Shown here one piece after another: positions 7,438 through 17,275 of a stretch of DNA of 64,000 nt. Every line of letters begins with the position of its first letter. Position 1 is the stretch's first letter. Below the pieces are notes generated by a model that was not told where the DNA came from, did no database searches, and saw only the letters and a list, made by a program, of their open reading frames with translations. The position numbers and the translations under genes are program-made. The stretch lies in assembly GCA_034670265.1 (NCBI GenBank), contig JAXMNU010000001.1:1-64000 (forward strand), written 5' to 3'. This DNA is from Halomarinibacterium sp034670265 (GTDB lineage: Bacteria; Bacteroidota; Bacteroidia; Flavobacteriales; Flavobacteriaceae).

Positions 7438-9318
7438 TTATTTATTTACAACATTAATTTTATATACAATAGTTTGATTGTCAAAAGTAGATAATCTAAC
7501 TAAATAAACAGCATCACTTAAATTGTGAGTTGGAAAAGTATATTTTGAACTATCACCTACATTGTTTTCAGTGTAAACAAGCTTTCCACCCATATCAAAA
7601 ATGTTGAGTGTCTTGATATCGTATCCATCAGGGTTAGAAACTTCTAATTGTTTTGCTGGATTGTTTTGGAAGAACTCAACAGATTTAGTAATGCTTCTTT
7701 CACTAATAACTGGAACATCATCCTCTTCCTCAATAATTTGCTTATCACTAAATGTTATAAAGAAACGCCCCTCATAGGTACCAGCTTCTAAAAGCACAGA
7801 TGCAGGATTAGGTGTTTGATTATTTTGGAAAATCTGCTTGTACGTATCATTCAGTTTGTCATATAAATAAACATTTTGAAAAGGTGGATTTACTATCTCT
7901 GCAGAAATAATTTTAACACTTTCTTGTTGATTTAGTTTAAATGAAATAGGAATCATAGTATTATCACCTCCTTTATAAGGAACTGATTGTATTACAAGAT
8001 TTTTCTTTTTGTCTGGATCATCACCATTAATAGTAAAATATGCGTCTTTAAGGGCACCATCCATTGGATGTGTAGCATCTAAACCTCTGTCAAAACCGAA
8101 TGTGGCTGTATTGTGAAACAAAATCGCCATATCTCTAAAATGAGAATTATCTCCGAAAATAGTATGAAGTCTAAGAAGCGGTGTTGCCTCAACGGGATTT
8201 CTAAATTCTGAAAAATTACTCGCACCTTCTTTAATAAACGTAGTGACTCTCTGGCTGTTTTTTAGCATTATCTGTCCTGGGGAAGCGTCAGTTATCCCAG
8301 AGTTAGATGAAACCATAAACCCTTGACCTACGGGTGCATATAATCTTTCTACATAAGCTGGAGTATATCCAGTAGTAGGAGTAGTAGGATTACCAGCATT
8401 ATCATAATTCATAAAAGTTGGTACAGTATAAACACCGCCAGAGATATATGGATCACCAGGTCCTGGAACCCAAGTACCATAGCCACCCTTATTATCTAAA
8501 TATAAATGAGAATTTATAGATCGATCTTCATCCCAATAACGAATGGCATCTATTTCTTGATTATCTGCATCATTAAAGAATAAATTTAAATCTAAAACAG
8601 ATGGGTATGGATTTCCTGTAAGAGTAAAGTAATAACTCGTTCCGTCAGAAAATGGAATTGCAGCTGTTTGTGCTGGCAATGTGATAGTACCATTATTTGG
8701 ACGTCCTCTAAAATCGTATCGTTGATTTTGAGGTTCATTATAGGGATCTCCATGAACAGTAATATCAGTTCCTTTCATTATAAATCCGTAACCTGGTTGT
8801 GTTGTATTTCCACCTCCCAATGCAACCCACCTTTGATTCACAGGATTCCATCTATAAAGCCATCTCGTAGAAATTCTAAGAGGAGATGAAGTTGAATTAT
8901 GTGCGGTAGTAGTTTGTGTAACTATAGAGTTTGTGTAAGAAAGAGAATCATAAACCCTTAGAATTCCAAAGTTTTGGTTACCAGAACTCACAGGAGTTCC
9001 TACAGGTGAAGCCCAAAAATTATAATCATAAGAATCTGAATTACTTTCTTGATAAATAGAAACGAAACCAGTTCCACTATTGGCAGAAGCAGTATTTCCT
9101 TGTAATAATTGAGATTCATCTCTAAGATAAATACTAGCTCTTGTTGTAGGGTCGTTAGTGTTTTGAACTAAATTAATATCTTGTTCAACAAATAAAAGCT
9201 GATCTTTGACAAAAACATAGGAATCTGTCGAAGTAGTTGCGTTCGGGGTAACGTACAACTGTGCATTAGTTACATTAGCTATTGTTGCAATAGCCAATAA
9301 TAGTAGTAGGTTTTTCAT
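7438..9318 (-). CDS. Secreted surface protein with T9SS type A sorting domain
   Basis: 626 residues. Signal peptide at the N-terminus (ends near VTNAQ). The middle contains no catalytic motif I recognise; it is rich in Asn, Tyr and Gly, with segments (NFWASPVG, TGNPYPSVLDL) typical of large flavobacterial adhesin-like surface proteins. The last 80 residues form the C-terminal domain recognised by the type IX secretion system: a strand with LNIFDMGGKLV, then the short LSDAVYLVRL and final VYKINVV strands. It is exported through the outer membrane and probably anchored to the surface. Confidence 0.85.
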   Translation of the reverse strand: MKNLLLLLAIATIANVTNAQLYVTPNATTSTDSYVFVKDQLLFVEQDINLVQNTNDPTTRASIYLRDESQLLQGNTASANSGTGFVSIYQESNSDSYDYNFWASPVGTPVSSGNQNFGILRVYDSLSYTNSIVTQTTTAHNSTSSPLRISTRWLYRWNPVNQRWVALGGGNTTQPGYGFIMKGTDITVHGDPYNEPQNQRYDFRGRPNNGTITLPAQTAAIPFSDGTSYYFTLTGNPYPSVLDLNLFFNDADNQEIDAIRYWDEDRSINSHLYLDNKGGYGTWVPGPGDPYISGGVYTVPTFMNYDNAGNPTTPTTGYTPAYVERLYAPVGQGFMVSSNSGITDASPGQIMLKNSQRVTTFIKEGASNFSEFRNPVEATPLLRLHTIFGDNSHFRDMAILFHNTATFGFDRGLDATHPMDGALKDAYFTINGDDPDKKKNLVIQSVPYKGGDNTMIPISFKLNQQESVKIISAEIVNPPFQNVYLYDKLNDTYKQIFQNNQTPNPASVLLEAGTYEGRFFITFSDKQIIEEEDDVPVISERSITKSVEFFQNNPAKQLEVSNPDGYDIKTLNIFDMGGKLVYTENNVGDSSKYTFPTHNLSDAVYLVRLSTFDNQTIVYKINVVNK

Positions 9319-9463
9319 ACTTATTATGTTTATGAAGGGTCTATTTGGGGTAAAGCCTTCTATTTCAAAGTGTAAAAATAATAATATTTTTTAAATATCA
9401 GCATGTTTTGAAGGAAATTTCTTCCTTTTAGATTGTTTGGATTTATTTCTATTTCTTTGAATT

Positions 9464-10018
9464 ATGAAAAAAATGGAAATTGGTAATAGGGTTTCGGTAC
9501 TGGATGAGGATATTTCTGGTATTGTCAAAGAAATTAATGGAAAGCTTGTTGTCATTGAAACATTAGATGGTTTCGAAATGACCTATAATCAAAAGGAATT
9601 AGTAATAAATGAAGGTATTTCTGAAGATAATTTAATAATAGGTATTAATCATTCAATTATTTCTGAAATTGAAAGTAACCCTAAAAAAAGACATAATTCT
9701 CGAAGTAAAAAGGGGATTCTTCCTCCAATGGAAGTTGATTTACACATTGAACAGTTGGCAAACAACCATAAAAGTTTGTCAAACTATCAAATACTTAATA
9801 TTCAGATGGATACTGCTAAGCATAAATTGGAGTTTGCTATTAAAAAGAAGATTCAAAGAGTTATTTTTATACATGGAGTAGGAGAAGGTGTTTTACGGGC
9901 AGAATTGGAATTTTTGGTAAATCGATATGATAATTTAAAGTTTTATGATGCCGATTTTCAAAAATATGGACGTGGAGCAATTGAAATATATATCCCTCAA
10001 TCTGTTATGGGCAACTAA
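9464..10018 (+). CDS. Smr-domain protein (MutS2 C-terminal-like)
   Basis: 184 residues. The N-terminal part (1-60) looks like a small SH3/Tudor-like barrel (GNRVSVLDEDISGIVKEI). The C-terminal part (about 90-180) is an Smr domain: VDLHIEQL at 93-100, then the IHGVGEGVLR motif with its conserved His-Gly. Smr domains are nucleases or nucleic-acid binders, here without the MutS ATPase. Widespread in Bacteroidota as a stand-alone protein of unknown role. The stop overlaps the convergent lipoprotein gene by 4 bp (CTAA). Confidence 0.82.
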   Translation: MKKMEIGNRVSVLDEDISGIVKEINGKLVVIETLDGFEMTYNQKELVINEGISEDNLIIGINHSIISEIESNPKKRHNSRSKKGILPPMEVDLHIEQLANNHKSLSNYQILNIQMDTAKHKLEFAIKKKIQRVIFIHGVGEGVLRAELEFLVNRYDNLKFYDADFQKYGRGAIEIYIPQSVMGN

Positions 10019-10902
10019 AAACTAGGTGTAGTTAGTAAAGTTCCACTTTGTATTGCTTGAATACCTCCAAAATCTAGGGTTTCATACGTTATTTGCTCAT
10101 TGCCACTTGTTAATACTAAATTGTAAACTTTTAGTAAAACTGTGGTAGAAAAATCGAAAGTATGTTCTCTATAGGTATCAATAACAAAACTCTTTGAAAT
10201 ATTAGGATTTAAAAAATTTGGACCAATAGAAGGATCATCTATATCATCTGAAGGGTCTAAATTCATATCAGCATCTTCATATCTAGTTAAAACACCGTCT
10301 CCATCATCATCTTCGTCCAAATAATCCGGAATTAAGTCTCCGTCAGTATCTTTTGGATTAGTAAGTGGGTTATTGTCACCATCAGCGTTTTCAGTATCTA
10401 ATTCTAATAAGGTTGGAACGTTATCTCCATCGTCATCAAAATCGAAATAATTTAAAATACCGTCTTCATCTGTATCTAGTAAGCCTTCATCTCCAGCATC
10501 AATACCGTCCAAATCATCATAACTTGCAATTGTAATAAGCTCCCCAGTTCCAGAATTGCCTAAATATTCCGACGTAACTTGCGGTGAAGTAGGTGGAACT
10601 TCATTACAAAAATAACTAGAAGTAATTTCACTATTAAAAATTCTATAATTCACATAATTTGAAGTACCATCTAATGTAATGCTGGTTGTATCTGAAGTAA
10701 TAAAAATATCCGAATCACCCTGAAAAAGTAGTGATAACGACTCTGTTTCTCCTTCATTTAGCTTGAAAAATAAATATGTATTATTTCCAGTGCAAAATTG
10801 AAGATCGGTGCTATCAAAATTAAAAGTAGTAACAATGACATCTCCATCATTGCATCCAAGAAATAGCATGCTCAAAAGAAAAAAATATAGAAGTTTTTTC
10901 AT
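10015..10902 (-). CDS. Lipoprotein with calcium-binding thrombospondin type 3-like repeats
   Basis: 295 residues from the ATG at 10902; a longer reading through 11076 would run into the cysteine desulfurase gene and lacks a signal, so it is rejected. Signal with lipobox at LFLGC (Cys17). The middle (about 140-225) has repeated Asp-rich loops of the form DTDxDGxxxxxDxDDDGD, as in thrombospondin type 3 or EF-hand-like Ca sites. The C-terminal 60 residues are beta-rich. Probably a calcium-stabilised surface lipoprotein; function unknown. Confidence 0.78.
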   Translation of the reverse strand: MKKLLYFFLLSMLFLGCNDGDVIVTTFNFDSTDLQFCTGNNTYLFFKLNEGETESLSLLFQGDSDIFITSDTTSITLDGTSNYVNYRIFNSEITSSYFCNEVPPTSPQVTSEYLGNSGTGELITIASYDDLDGIDAGDEGLLDTDEDGILNYFDFDDDGDNVPTLLELDTENADGDNNPLTNPKDTDGDLIPDYLDEDDDGDGVLTRYEDADMNLDPSDDIDDPSIGPNFLNPNISKSFVIDTYREHTFDFSTTVLLKVYNLVLTSGNEQITYETLDFGGIQAIQSGTLLTTPSF

Positions 10903-10951
10903 ATTTATAATTTGTATTGCAAAATAAAGGAATTCTTCTTTAAAGCGTTCA

Positions 10952-10980
10952 TTGATAAGTAATATTAATATGTATTTTTG
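10952..10980 (+). promoter_or_regulatory. Promoter for the cysteine desulfurase gene
   Basis: TTG at 10952-10954 and TATTTTTG at 10973-10980 (spacer 18 bp) fit the Bacteroidota consensus. The predicted start near 10986 leaves about 20 nt before the ATG at 11007. Confidence 0.65.
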
Positions 10981-11006
10981 CAGAATCCATAGATTAATAG
11001 AACTTA

Positions 11007-12155
11007 ATGAAGAAAGTATATTTTGATAGTGCCGCAACGGCTCAGTTACGAAATGAGGTAATACACACCATGACAAATGTTCTTAAAACAGAATATGGAA
11101 ATCCCTCATCTACACATACTTACGGAAGGTCATCTAAATCATTGCTAGAAAATTGTAGAAAGGAAATCGCTAAGATTTTTAATGTACAAGCTTCCGAAAT
11201 TATATTCACATCTGGAGGCACCGAAGCCGATAATCTTGCAATACAAAGTTGTGTTAGGAATTTAGGTGTGCAAAGAATTATTACAAGTAGATTAGAACAC
11301 CATGCAGTATTAAATACTGTTGAATCACTTCAGAATAAAGAAGGAGTCGAAGTCTTATACGTAAAACATAATGCAGACAGTAGTATTGATATTGATGATT
11401 TCATAACTCTTTTGAAAAAATCAAAGGCAAAGACATTGGTCAGCCTAATGCACGTTAATAATGAAATAGGGACACTTTTACCTATAGAAAAGATTGCTTC
11501 GCTTTCAAAAGAAAACAATGCTTTATTTCATAGTGATATGGTGCAATCTATTGGGCACTTTAAAACCGATTTTGGAAGTGTACCCATAGATTTTGCAGCA
11601 GCTTCTGCACATAAATTCCATGGACCAAAAGGTGTTGGTTTTGCATTTGTAAGAAAGAATTCAGGATTAAAGCCACTTATAGTAGGTGGAGGGCAGGAGC
11701 GAGGACTTCGCGCGGGAACTGAGGCTGTGTACGCCATTGCTGGAATGACCGAAGCGCTAAAAATTGCGTATCAAAATCTCGAAACCGAACAACAATATAT
11801 TGCTTCTTTAAAAGAGTATTTAAAAACCGAAATATTAAAAACCATTGCCGGCGTTACTTTTAATGGGCTAAGTGGTGATGCTGAGCATAGCACTTATACT
11901 ATTTTAAATGTGAATTTACCTATTCCTAACGATAAAGCACAATTGCTAGTTTTTCAAATGGATTTAAAAGGAATTGCCTGCTCTCAAGGCAGTGCCTGCC
12001 AGAGTGGGAGTAATGAAGGTTCGCATGTTTTAAAAGAGATACTTTCTTCTGAAAAATTAAAAAACCCTTCTATTCGATTTTCATTTTCGTGTTTTAATAA
12101 TAAGCAAGAAATAGATTATGTTATTAAGACACTAAAAGAGTTTGTTGAAAATTAA
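11007..12155 (+). CDS. Cysteine desulfurase (NifS/IscS-like, class V aminotransferase)
   Basis: 382 residues; releases sulfur from L-cysteine as a persulfide for Fe-S clusters or tRNA thiolation. Visible: the GGTEADN phosphate-binding motif, the Schiff-base lysine K203 in SAHKFHGPKG, and the active-site cysteine C331 in GSACQSGS on a long loop, which marks the group I (NifS/IscS) type rather than SufS. No scaffold (iscU) gene is adjacent, so the partner is unknown. Its stop overlaps that of the convergent TonB-dependent receptor gene by 4 bp (TTAA). Confidence 0.92.
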   Translation: MKKVYFDSAATAQLRNEVIHTMTNVLKTEYGNPSSTHTYGRSSKSLLENCRKEIAKIFNVQASEIIFTSGGTEADNLAIQSCVRNLGVQRIITSRLEHHAVLNTVESLQNKEGVEVLYVKHNADSSIDIDDFITLLKKSKAKTLVSLMHVNNEIGTLLPIEKIASLSKENNALFHSDMVQSIGHFKTDFGSVPIDFAAASAHKFHGPKGVGFAFVRKNSGLKPLIVGGGQERGLRAGTEAVYAIAGMTEALKIAYQNLETEQQYIASLKEYLKTEILKTIAGVTFNGLSGDAEHSTYTILNVNLPIPNDKAQLLVFQMDLKGIACSQGSACQSGSNEGSHVLKEILSSEKLKNPSIRFSFSCFNNKQEIDYVIKTLKEFVEN

Positions 12156-14620
12156 AACCTCGAAGTAATTCTTACATTAAAAACTCTAGGAGTAAGATAA
12201 TTAGGTATCGCATATTGTACTTTGGTATATACGTCTCTCACAAAAGTATTTGTAATTGAGTTTTGCACATCGAAAATATTAAATATCTCTGCACCAATGG
12301 TTAATTCTTTGAAAGACTTAAAAATGCCACTGTCTTTTCTTTTTTTATCATGAATTAACACATACGAAACACCCAAATCGGCCCTTTTATAATCATTTAA
12401 CCTAGTTTGAAAGTTATACGGATCCGCATAACTAGGAGAGCCACCAGGCAATCCAGTATTATACACCATATTTAGGTACATTTTTAAGTCGGGAATAATC
12501 TTCACGTAATCTTGAAAGAGCACACCAAACTTTAAACGTTGATCTGTAGGCCTAAAAATATAGCCACGATCATCGATGTTTTCTTCGGTTTTAAGATATC
12601 CAAAACTCACCCAACTTTCTGTTCCGGGAACAAATTCCCCAGCCAAACGCAAGTCCAATCCATAAGCATACGCAACAGCATTATTATTTGCGCGATAACG
12701 AATACGTACATTTTCCAATGTGTACGGGTTTACATCGGTTAGGCTCTTGTAGTATAATTCAGAATTAAGGGTAAAAGGTCGCTCCCATAAATCGAAACTA
12801 TAATCATTCCCCAATACAATATGAATAGATTGCTGTGCCTTCACACCAGGTCTCACCGTTCCTGTAGAATCTCGTAACTCTCGATAAAATGGTGGTTGAT
12901 GGTAAAATCCTCCCGAAATTCGGAATAACATATCCATCTCCCAATCAGGTTTTAAAGTAATTTGAGCTCTAGGGCTAAAAACGGTTTGTGTAGTACTTTT
13001 TATACCATCGCCACTTACATTCCAGTTTTGCGCACGAACACCCGCATTAAGATATAATTCGTTATTTCCTAAATTGGTTCTTTTACTCCATTGGGCAAAT
13101 CCAGAAACTCTACTTATCTGAACATCATTTTGTGCCCTAATGGTTGTATAGGGTACAATAGGTGAGTCAAAGGCTTCATAAGGCTGATCGTTTGCATAAT
13201 CTTCTAAGGGAGGTCTAATGGAGAACCCAGCAGAATCAATTATTTCGTATTCCTGGATTCGGTCCCGGATATCTTCGCGAGTGTATTTTATTCCGTATTC
13301 AATTCGGCTATCATTGATGTCGTAAACACCCTTATGTTGAAAATTCATAATAAGTGCATCTAAGTCATTACGAGCGTGCGTTAGCTGACCGCCGATACCT
13401 TCAGCAAATTCAACCTCACCTAGATTTTCATCTCCAATATTAGTATTTACTTCACCTAAAAGATACTGCGCTAAAATATCGTAGTACTCTTTTTCAGTGG
13501 TTTGGTAAATTGAACCAATAAACTTAGCAGTATAGTTATCTGAAACAGCGTAGGTACCTTTTAAAGCTCCAAAATAAGTGTTGTATCGATCTTCTTCCTG
13601 ACCTTCATAAAAAACTAACAGGGCACGGGGATCTGCTAGTGTTCCAAAGTTTGTTTGACGGGTCAAAGGTTCGTATTGGTAGTCATTAATAGAAACATTC
13701 CCTAAGACACCTAACTCGAACTTGCTACTCACTTTATATGTTAAATATGTTTGTGCATCGGCAAAACGGGGTCTAAAGTTGGTTTCGGTTTCCTTTGCAT
13801 TTACAAAAAGGCTGTTATCTCTATATCGAAGCCCAACAATTCCTGTTAGCCTTCCTGATTTTGACTTTCCACCTACGGAAACACTTGCTCCCAACAAACT
13901 CGCATCCAACGAAGCTTCAAAGCTTGTAGGACGACGATAGGTGATATCTAACACTGAAGAAAGCTTATCGCCAAATTTTGCTTGAAATCCTCCCGCCGAA
14001 AAATCGACACTCGAAGTTAAATCACTGTTTACAAAACTTAACCCTTCCTGCTGTCCACTTCTTATAAGGAATGGGCGATAGACTTCAATTTCGTTTACAT
14101 ACACTAAGTTTTCATCGTAATTTCCTCCACGTACGGCGTATTGCGTACTTAATTCGTTATTTCCACTCACTCCTGGGAGAGACATTAAAACGTTTTCTAC
14201 TCCAGCATTACCACCAGTCATTCGTCTAGCAATTTCAGGTGAAAAAGAAGTTACACCTTCAACTCGTTTTCGTTTTTTTGCATCAATAACAACAGTAGTA
14301 ATCACTTCAACGTCTGTAGGCATTTGAGGATTAAATTCATAATCTTCATTCGACCCAAGTGTAACATTTAGTTTAATATTTTTATATCCTAGATATGAAA
14401 AGTTTAAAGTAATTTCTCTATTTGCAGGTATTTCTAAAACATAAACCCCATTATCATCAGTTAGCGTTCCCTTGTCTTCATAAGTGACTGAAACACCTGG
14501 AATAGTTTTCCCGTTTTCGTCAAATACGATTCCTTTTATGACGGCAGTTTGTGCTGAAACTAAAGTTGTTAGAAATGTAAAAAGGAGCAGTAAGGGAATT
14601 TGTAGCGTCTTCAAAAGCAA
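12152..14620 (-). CDS. TonB-dependent outer-membrane receptor
   Basis: 822 residues. Signal peptide (to about 23), then a carboxypeptidase-regulatory-like beta-sandwich (about 27-105; GIVFDENGKTIPGVSV), a plug domain (about 115-225; MTGGNAGVENVLMSLPGV, RGGNYDENLVYVNEIEV), and a C-terminal beta-barrel ending in aromatic Phe (VRITSRF). This is the SusC-like architecture without a SusD partner. Substrate unknown; no siderophore or polysaccharide genes are near. Only 3 bp separate it from the upstream M23 peptidase gene, so they form one operon. Confidence 0.9.
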   Translation of the reverse strand: MLLKTLQIPLLLLFTFLTTLVSAQTAVIKGIVFDENGKTIPGVSVTYEDKGTLTDDNGVYVLEIPANREITLNFSYLGYKNIKLNVTLGSNEDYEFNPQMPTDVEVITTVVIDAKKRKRVEGVTSFSPEIARRMTGGNAGVENVLMSLPGVSGNNELSTQYAVRGGNYDENLVYVNEIEVYRPFLIRSGQQEGLSFVNSDLTSSVDFSAGGFQAKFGDKLSSVLDITYRRPTSFEASLDASLLGASVSVGGKSKSGRLTGIVGLRYRDNSLFVNAKETETNFRPRFADAQTYLTYKVSSKFELGVLGNVSINDYQYEPLTRQTNFGTLADPRALLVFYEGQEEDRYNTYFGALKGTYAVSDNYTAKFIGSIYQTTEKEYYDILAQYLLGEVNTNIGDENLGEVEFAEGIGGQLTHARNDLDALIMNFQHKGVYDINDSRIEYGIKYTREDIRDRIQEYEIIDSAGFSIRPPLEDYANDQPYEAFDSPIVPYTTIRAQNDVQISRVSGFAQWSKRTNLGNNELYLNAGVRAQNWNVSGDGIKSTTQTVFSPRAQITLKPDWEMDMLFRISGGFYHQPPFYRELRDSTGTVRPGVKAQQSIHIVLGNDYSFDLWERPFTLNSELYYKSLTDVNPYTLENVRIRYRANNNAVAYAYGLDLRLAGEFVPGTESWVSFGYLKTEENIDDRGYIFRPTDQRLKFGVLFQDYVKIIPDLKMYLNMVYNTGLPGGSPSYADPYNFQTRLNDYKRADLGVSYVLIHDKKRKDSGIFKSFKELTIGAEIFNIFDVQNSITNTFVRDVYTKVQYAIPNYLTPRVFNVRITSRF

Positions 14621-14623
14621 AAA

Positions 14624-16315
14624 TTATAGTTGTTTTCTGAAAAAAGTTGCTTCAAATGTAGTACTATTTCCCACATTATCGACAACAATCAATTGTAAAT
14701 TGTTTTCGGTTTCTTGAATTATGTCGTCATTAAAATCATATACAAGAACGTCTTTTTTATAATCATATTCTGTAAGAATAAATCTTCCGTTCACTGTTGC
14801 GCGGTAATTACTCACCCCAGATTCTTTATCTTCAATCTTAATTTTTAATTCATCAAGTTTACTAATCCATTGACCATCTTTAAAGTTAAGTGGCTCAACA
14901 ATAGGAGGGATGGTGTCCATTGCTAGACAGTATTTACCAAAGGTCCTTACTCCTGTGGTTAATTTTGAGCCTTTACGAGATGTTGAATTATAATAAGGGG
15001 TTCCTCTGTAATTAATTCTACCAATATAGAGTTTACCTAAATCTGCTTCGTTATAATTTGACGCATCAACAGTGATGGTGATATTTCTATGAATGGGGAT
15101 GATATCTTCATGAAATTTTAACGTATCTCCTTTGGCTTCAATGTCCAAAAAGGTGTCTTCGTATAAACTTTCAGAAGGAATATAGATACTAAATTTTCCT
15201 TTGGTAATAGATGTTGCTTGGTTTGAATAGATATAATCTGAAGTCTCTTTAACAGTTCTTGGCGTAAGAATTTCATCTTTCTTTCCATCAATAGGAATGG
15301 TAATTAAAACTGTATTTCCTTTAAAATCTGAAACTTCAATTGTATAAATAGATGAAAATCCATCTTCTACTTGCACATATCCATTATCTATTTCTTGTGT
15401 AATAACACTTAAAGGGTTATTAGTTTGTCTAAATAATTTTTGCACCCGACTTTTATTAGTTTCAAAATATGTATAGTCTATATAGCGATTTAAATACCGA
15501 GTTTCGTCAAACGAAAACTTATTAAATACTACCGTAAAGCGTTCCTCACCGTTAAATTTTGTCTTAATTTGATAAGCTCCATTTTTATTGGAAGCTCCAT
15601 TTTGTTGGTCGTAAGCCGAAATTCCAAAACCAATTTTTCCAAATGCACTTATGTTTTCGGCAACATAATTACCGTCTTTTTGCCTTTTCAATCTAAGTTT
15701 TACAGGATTTTGAGATTGATCAACCTGTCCGTCTTCACCTATTGGGTAGGCAAAGACACTATTGATTAAGGGTTTTTTTGTATCTGGAATTTCTATGCCA
15801 AATAACATGGGATTCATAGGACGGGAAGCCGGATCTCTTATTTCGAAATGTAGGTGAGGACCTCCGCTACTTCCACTATTACCAGTAAACCCAATAATGT
15901 CACCTTTTTTTACGGGTAAGACAGAAGCCTCTGGGAATAATTCAATCTCAAACGTTTCCTTGTTGTACTGGTTTTTCTTAACATATTGTTGAATCTCACC
16001 GTCAAATTTGTCTAAATGGGCATACACAGTATTGTACCCATTTGGGTGTTGGATATACAACGCTTTTCCATAGCCATAATGAGACACTTTAATTCGTTTT
16101 ACATAGCCATCGGCAGGGGCGTAGACTGGAAGACCTGTTTTTTGCTGTGTTTTAATGTCGAGCCCACTGTGAAAGTGATTACTTCGTAGCTCACCAAAAT
16201 TCCCAGAAAGTATCATCGTTATATCCAAGGGATTACTGAAATAATCCACAGGAAGGTTTTCTTGACTGCACACTGAAAATGCAGAAAGAACCATGAAAAA
16301 GAAAAAGTGCTTCAT
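14624..16315 (-). CDS. M23 family metallopeptidase (LytM-type)
   Basis: 563 residues. Signal peptide, then an M23/LytM domain at about 40-175 with the full zinc site: H49-x3-D53 (HSGLD), H100, and H154-x-H156 (HLHFE). The remaining 380 residues are beta-rich Ig-like modules of unknown role. Family members are peptidoglycan endopeptidases acting in the periplasm. All ligands are intact, so it is probably active. First gene of an operon with the TonB-dependent receptor; divergent from the zapA cluster. Confidence 0.9.
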   Translation of the reverse strand: MKHFFFFMVLSAFSVCSQENLPVDYFSNPLDITMILSGNFGELRSNHFHSGLDIKTQQKTGLPVYAPADGYVKRIKVSHYGYGKALYIQHPNGYNTVYAHLDKFDGEIQQYVKKNQYNKETFEIELFPEASVLPVKKGDIIGFTGNSGSSGGPHLHFEIRDPASRPMNPMLFGIEIPDTKKPLINSVFAYPIGEDGQVDQSQNPVKLRLKRQKDGNYVAENISAFGKIGFGISAYDQQNGASNKNGAYQIKTKFNGEERFTVVFNKFSFDETRYLNRYIDYTYFETNKSRVQKLFRQTNNPLSVITQEIDNGYVQVEDGFSSIYTIEVSDFKGNTVLITIPIDGKKDEILTPRTVKETSDYIYSNQATSITKGKFSIYIPSESLYEDTFLDIEAKGDTLKFHEDIIPIHRNITITVDASNYNEADLGKLYIGRINYRGTPYYNSTSRKGSKLTTGVRTFGKYCLAMDTIPPIVEPLNFKDGQWISKLDELKIKIEDKESGVSNYRATVNGRFILTEYDYKKDVLVYDFNDDIIQETENNLQLIVVDNVGNSTTFEATFFRKQL

Positions 16316-16404
16316 TTTATGAGGGCGTTACACTAAGAATTAATGGGGAGTTTTCGATTTTATTGTACTTCGCATCAATATTACAAAAAAATACAGAAAA
16401 ACAG

Positions 16405-16435
16405 TTGGCTTATTTAAAGCCGAATGTTAACTTTG
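16405..16435 (+). promoter_or_regulatory. Promoter of the coiled-coil protein-zapA cluster
   Basis: TTG at 16405-16407 and TAACTTTG at 16428-16435, 20 bp apart, match the Bacteroidota consensus. Predicted start near 16441, giving a leader of about 22 nt to the ATG at 16464. Confidence 0.65.
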
Positions 16436-16463
16436 TGAAATAAGTATTGATAAAGCTCATTGA

Positions 16464-16754
16464 ATGTCTCAACTTTCAGAAATTGTTGATTCTCTTGAAA
16501 ATAGAATAAGTAAGTTGCTTCATAAATTTGAAAAACTGAAGCAAAGTAAGCTTAAACTTGAAGAAGAAGTTCAGATTTTAAAGGACCAACAACGTCAATC
16601 CAAACAACAGATTGATGATTGGAAAGAAAAGTTTGAGAGTTTAAAAACAGCAAACTCAATGCTTGGCAGCGACCAATACAAACGAGATACAAAACTCAAA
16701 ATAAATGCTTTAGTTCGGGAAATAGATCAATGCATTGCTCAACTTTCCGAATAA
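16464..16754 (+). CDS. Coiled-coil protein, ZapB-like partner of ZapA
   Basis: 96 residues, almost entirely heptad-like coiled coil (about 1-75), rich in Leu, Lys, Glu and Gln. Its stop lies 11 bp before the zapA start, so the two are co-transcribed. Length, composition and position fit a ZapB-like linker that bridges the Z-ring through ZapA; sequence identity to E. coli ZapB cannot be judged by eye, so the role is inferred from context. Conserved at this place in flavobacterial genomes. Confidence 0.7.
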   Translation: MSQLSEIVDSLENRISKLLHKFEKLKQSKLKLEEEVQILKDQQRQSKQQIDDWKEKFESLKTANSMLGSDQYKRDTKLKINALVREIDQCIAQLSE

Positions 16755-16765
16755 CAATAAAATCA

Positions 16766-17056
16766 ATGTCGAACGCGTTAAAAATTAAACTTTCTATTGC
16801 AGACCGGGTTTATCCATTAACCATTAATCCCAGTCAGGAAGAAGGCCTTAGAAAAGCCACTAAGAAAATAGAAGAGATGATTAAGCGCTTTGAAAATAGT
16901 TACGCCGTAAGAGACAAACAAGATGTTTTGGCCATGTGTGCCCTTCAGTTTGCAGCTCAGGTAGAACAAAAAGACATCGATAAAGTTAATGATCAAGAAC
17001 AAGTAGAAGAGAAGCTCGAAGCTTTAAATAAACTATTACAGAATCATTTAGCATAA
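16766..17056 (+). CDS. zapA: Cell division protein ZapA
   Basis: 96 residues from the ATG at 16766; a reading from 16730 would add 12 residues overlapping the upstream gene and is not needed. N-terminal beta-hairpin (LKIKLSIADRVYPLTI), then the ZapA helix segment with Glu-x3-Leu-Arg-x-Ala and the long C-terminal coiled coil. ZapA binds FtsZ filaments at midcell and stabilises the Z-ring. Followed by the 6S RNA and rny, an arrangement reminiscent of the zapA-ssrS linkage of proteobacteria. Confidence 0.85.
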   Translation: MSNALKIKLSIADRVYPLTINPSQEEGLRKATKKIEEMIKRFENSYAVRDKQDVLAMCALQFAAQVEQKDIDKVNDQEQVEEKLEALNKLLQNHLA

Positions 17057-17085
17057 CGTTCTTTTAAATATATAATCAAGGTTAC

Positions 17086-17256
17086 TGCCTACATTAGTAT
17101 TATTTTTTGGTAAACTCAACAGGAATTCTTTAAAAAGGGTGAGTTGAAGTTGTAAAAGCGAGCCGTCTTTGAGCGGATACTTGACCAGCTTGTTAACCCT
17201 AAACTTGTTTTTAAGGAGTTTATACAAAATCGCAATTATTAATGTAGGCTTTTTTA
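17086..17256 (+). ncRNA. ssrS: 6S RNA (flavobacterial type, 6S-Flavo)
   Basis: GCCTACATTA at 17087-17096 pairs perfectly with TAATGTAGGC at 17240-17249, closing a domain of about 163 nt that ends in a T run: the long closed-rod layout of 6S RNA with its own terminator. I recognise the closing stem and the position between zapA and rny as the flavobacterial 6S class. 6S RNA mimics an open promoter and sequesters the housekeeping RNA polymerase. Exact 5' end not determined. Confidence 0.8.
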
Positions 17257-17275
17257 TTTCACCAAATCAACAACA

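Noticed and set aside
10903..11076. N-terminal extension of the Ca-repeat lipoprotein
   Set aside because: It crosses into the cysteine desulfurase gene on the opposite strand, and the signal peptide with lipobox starts at 10902.
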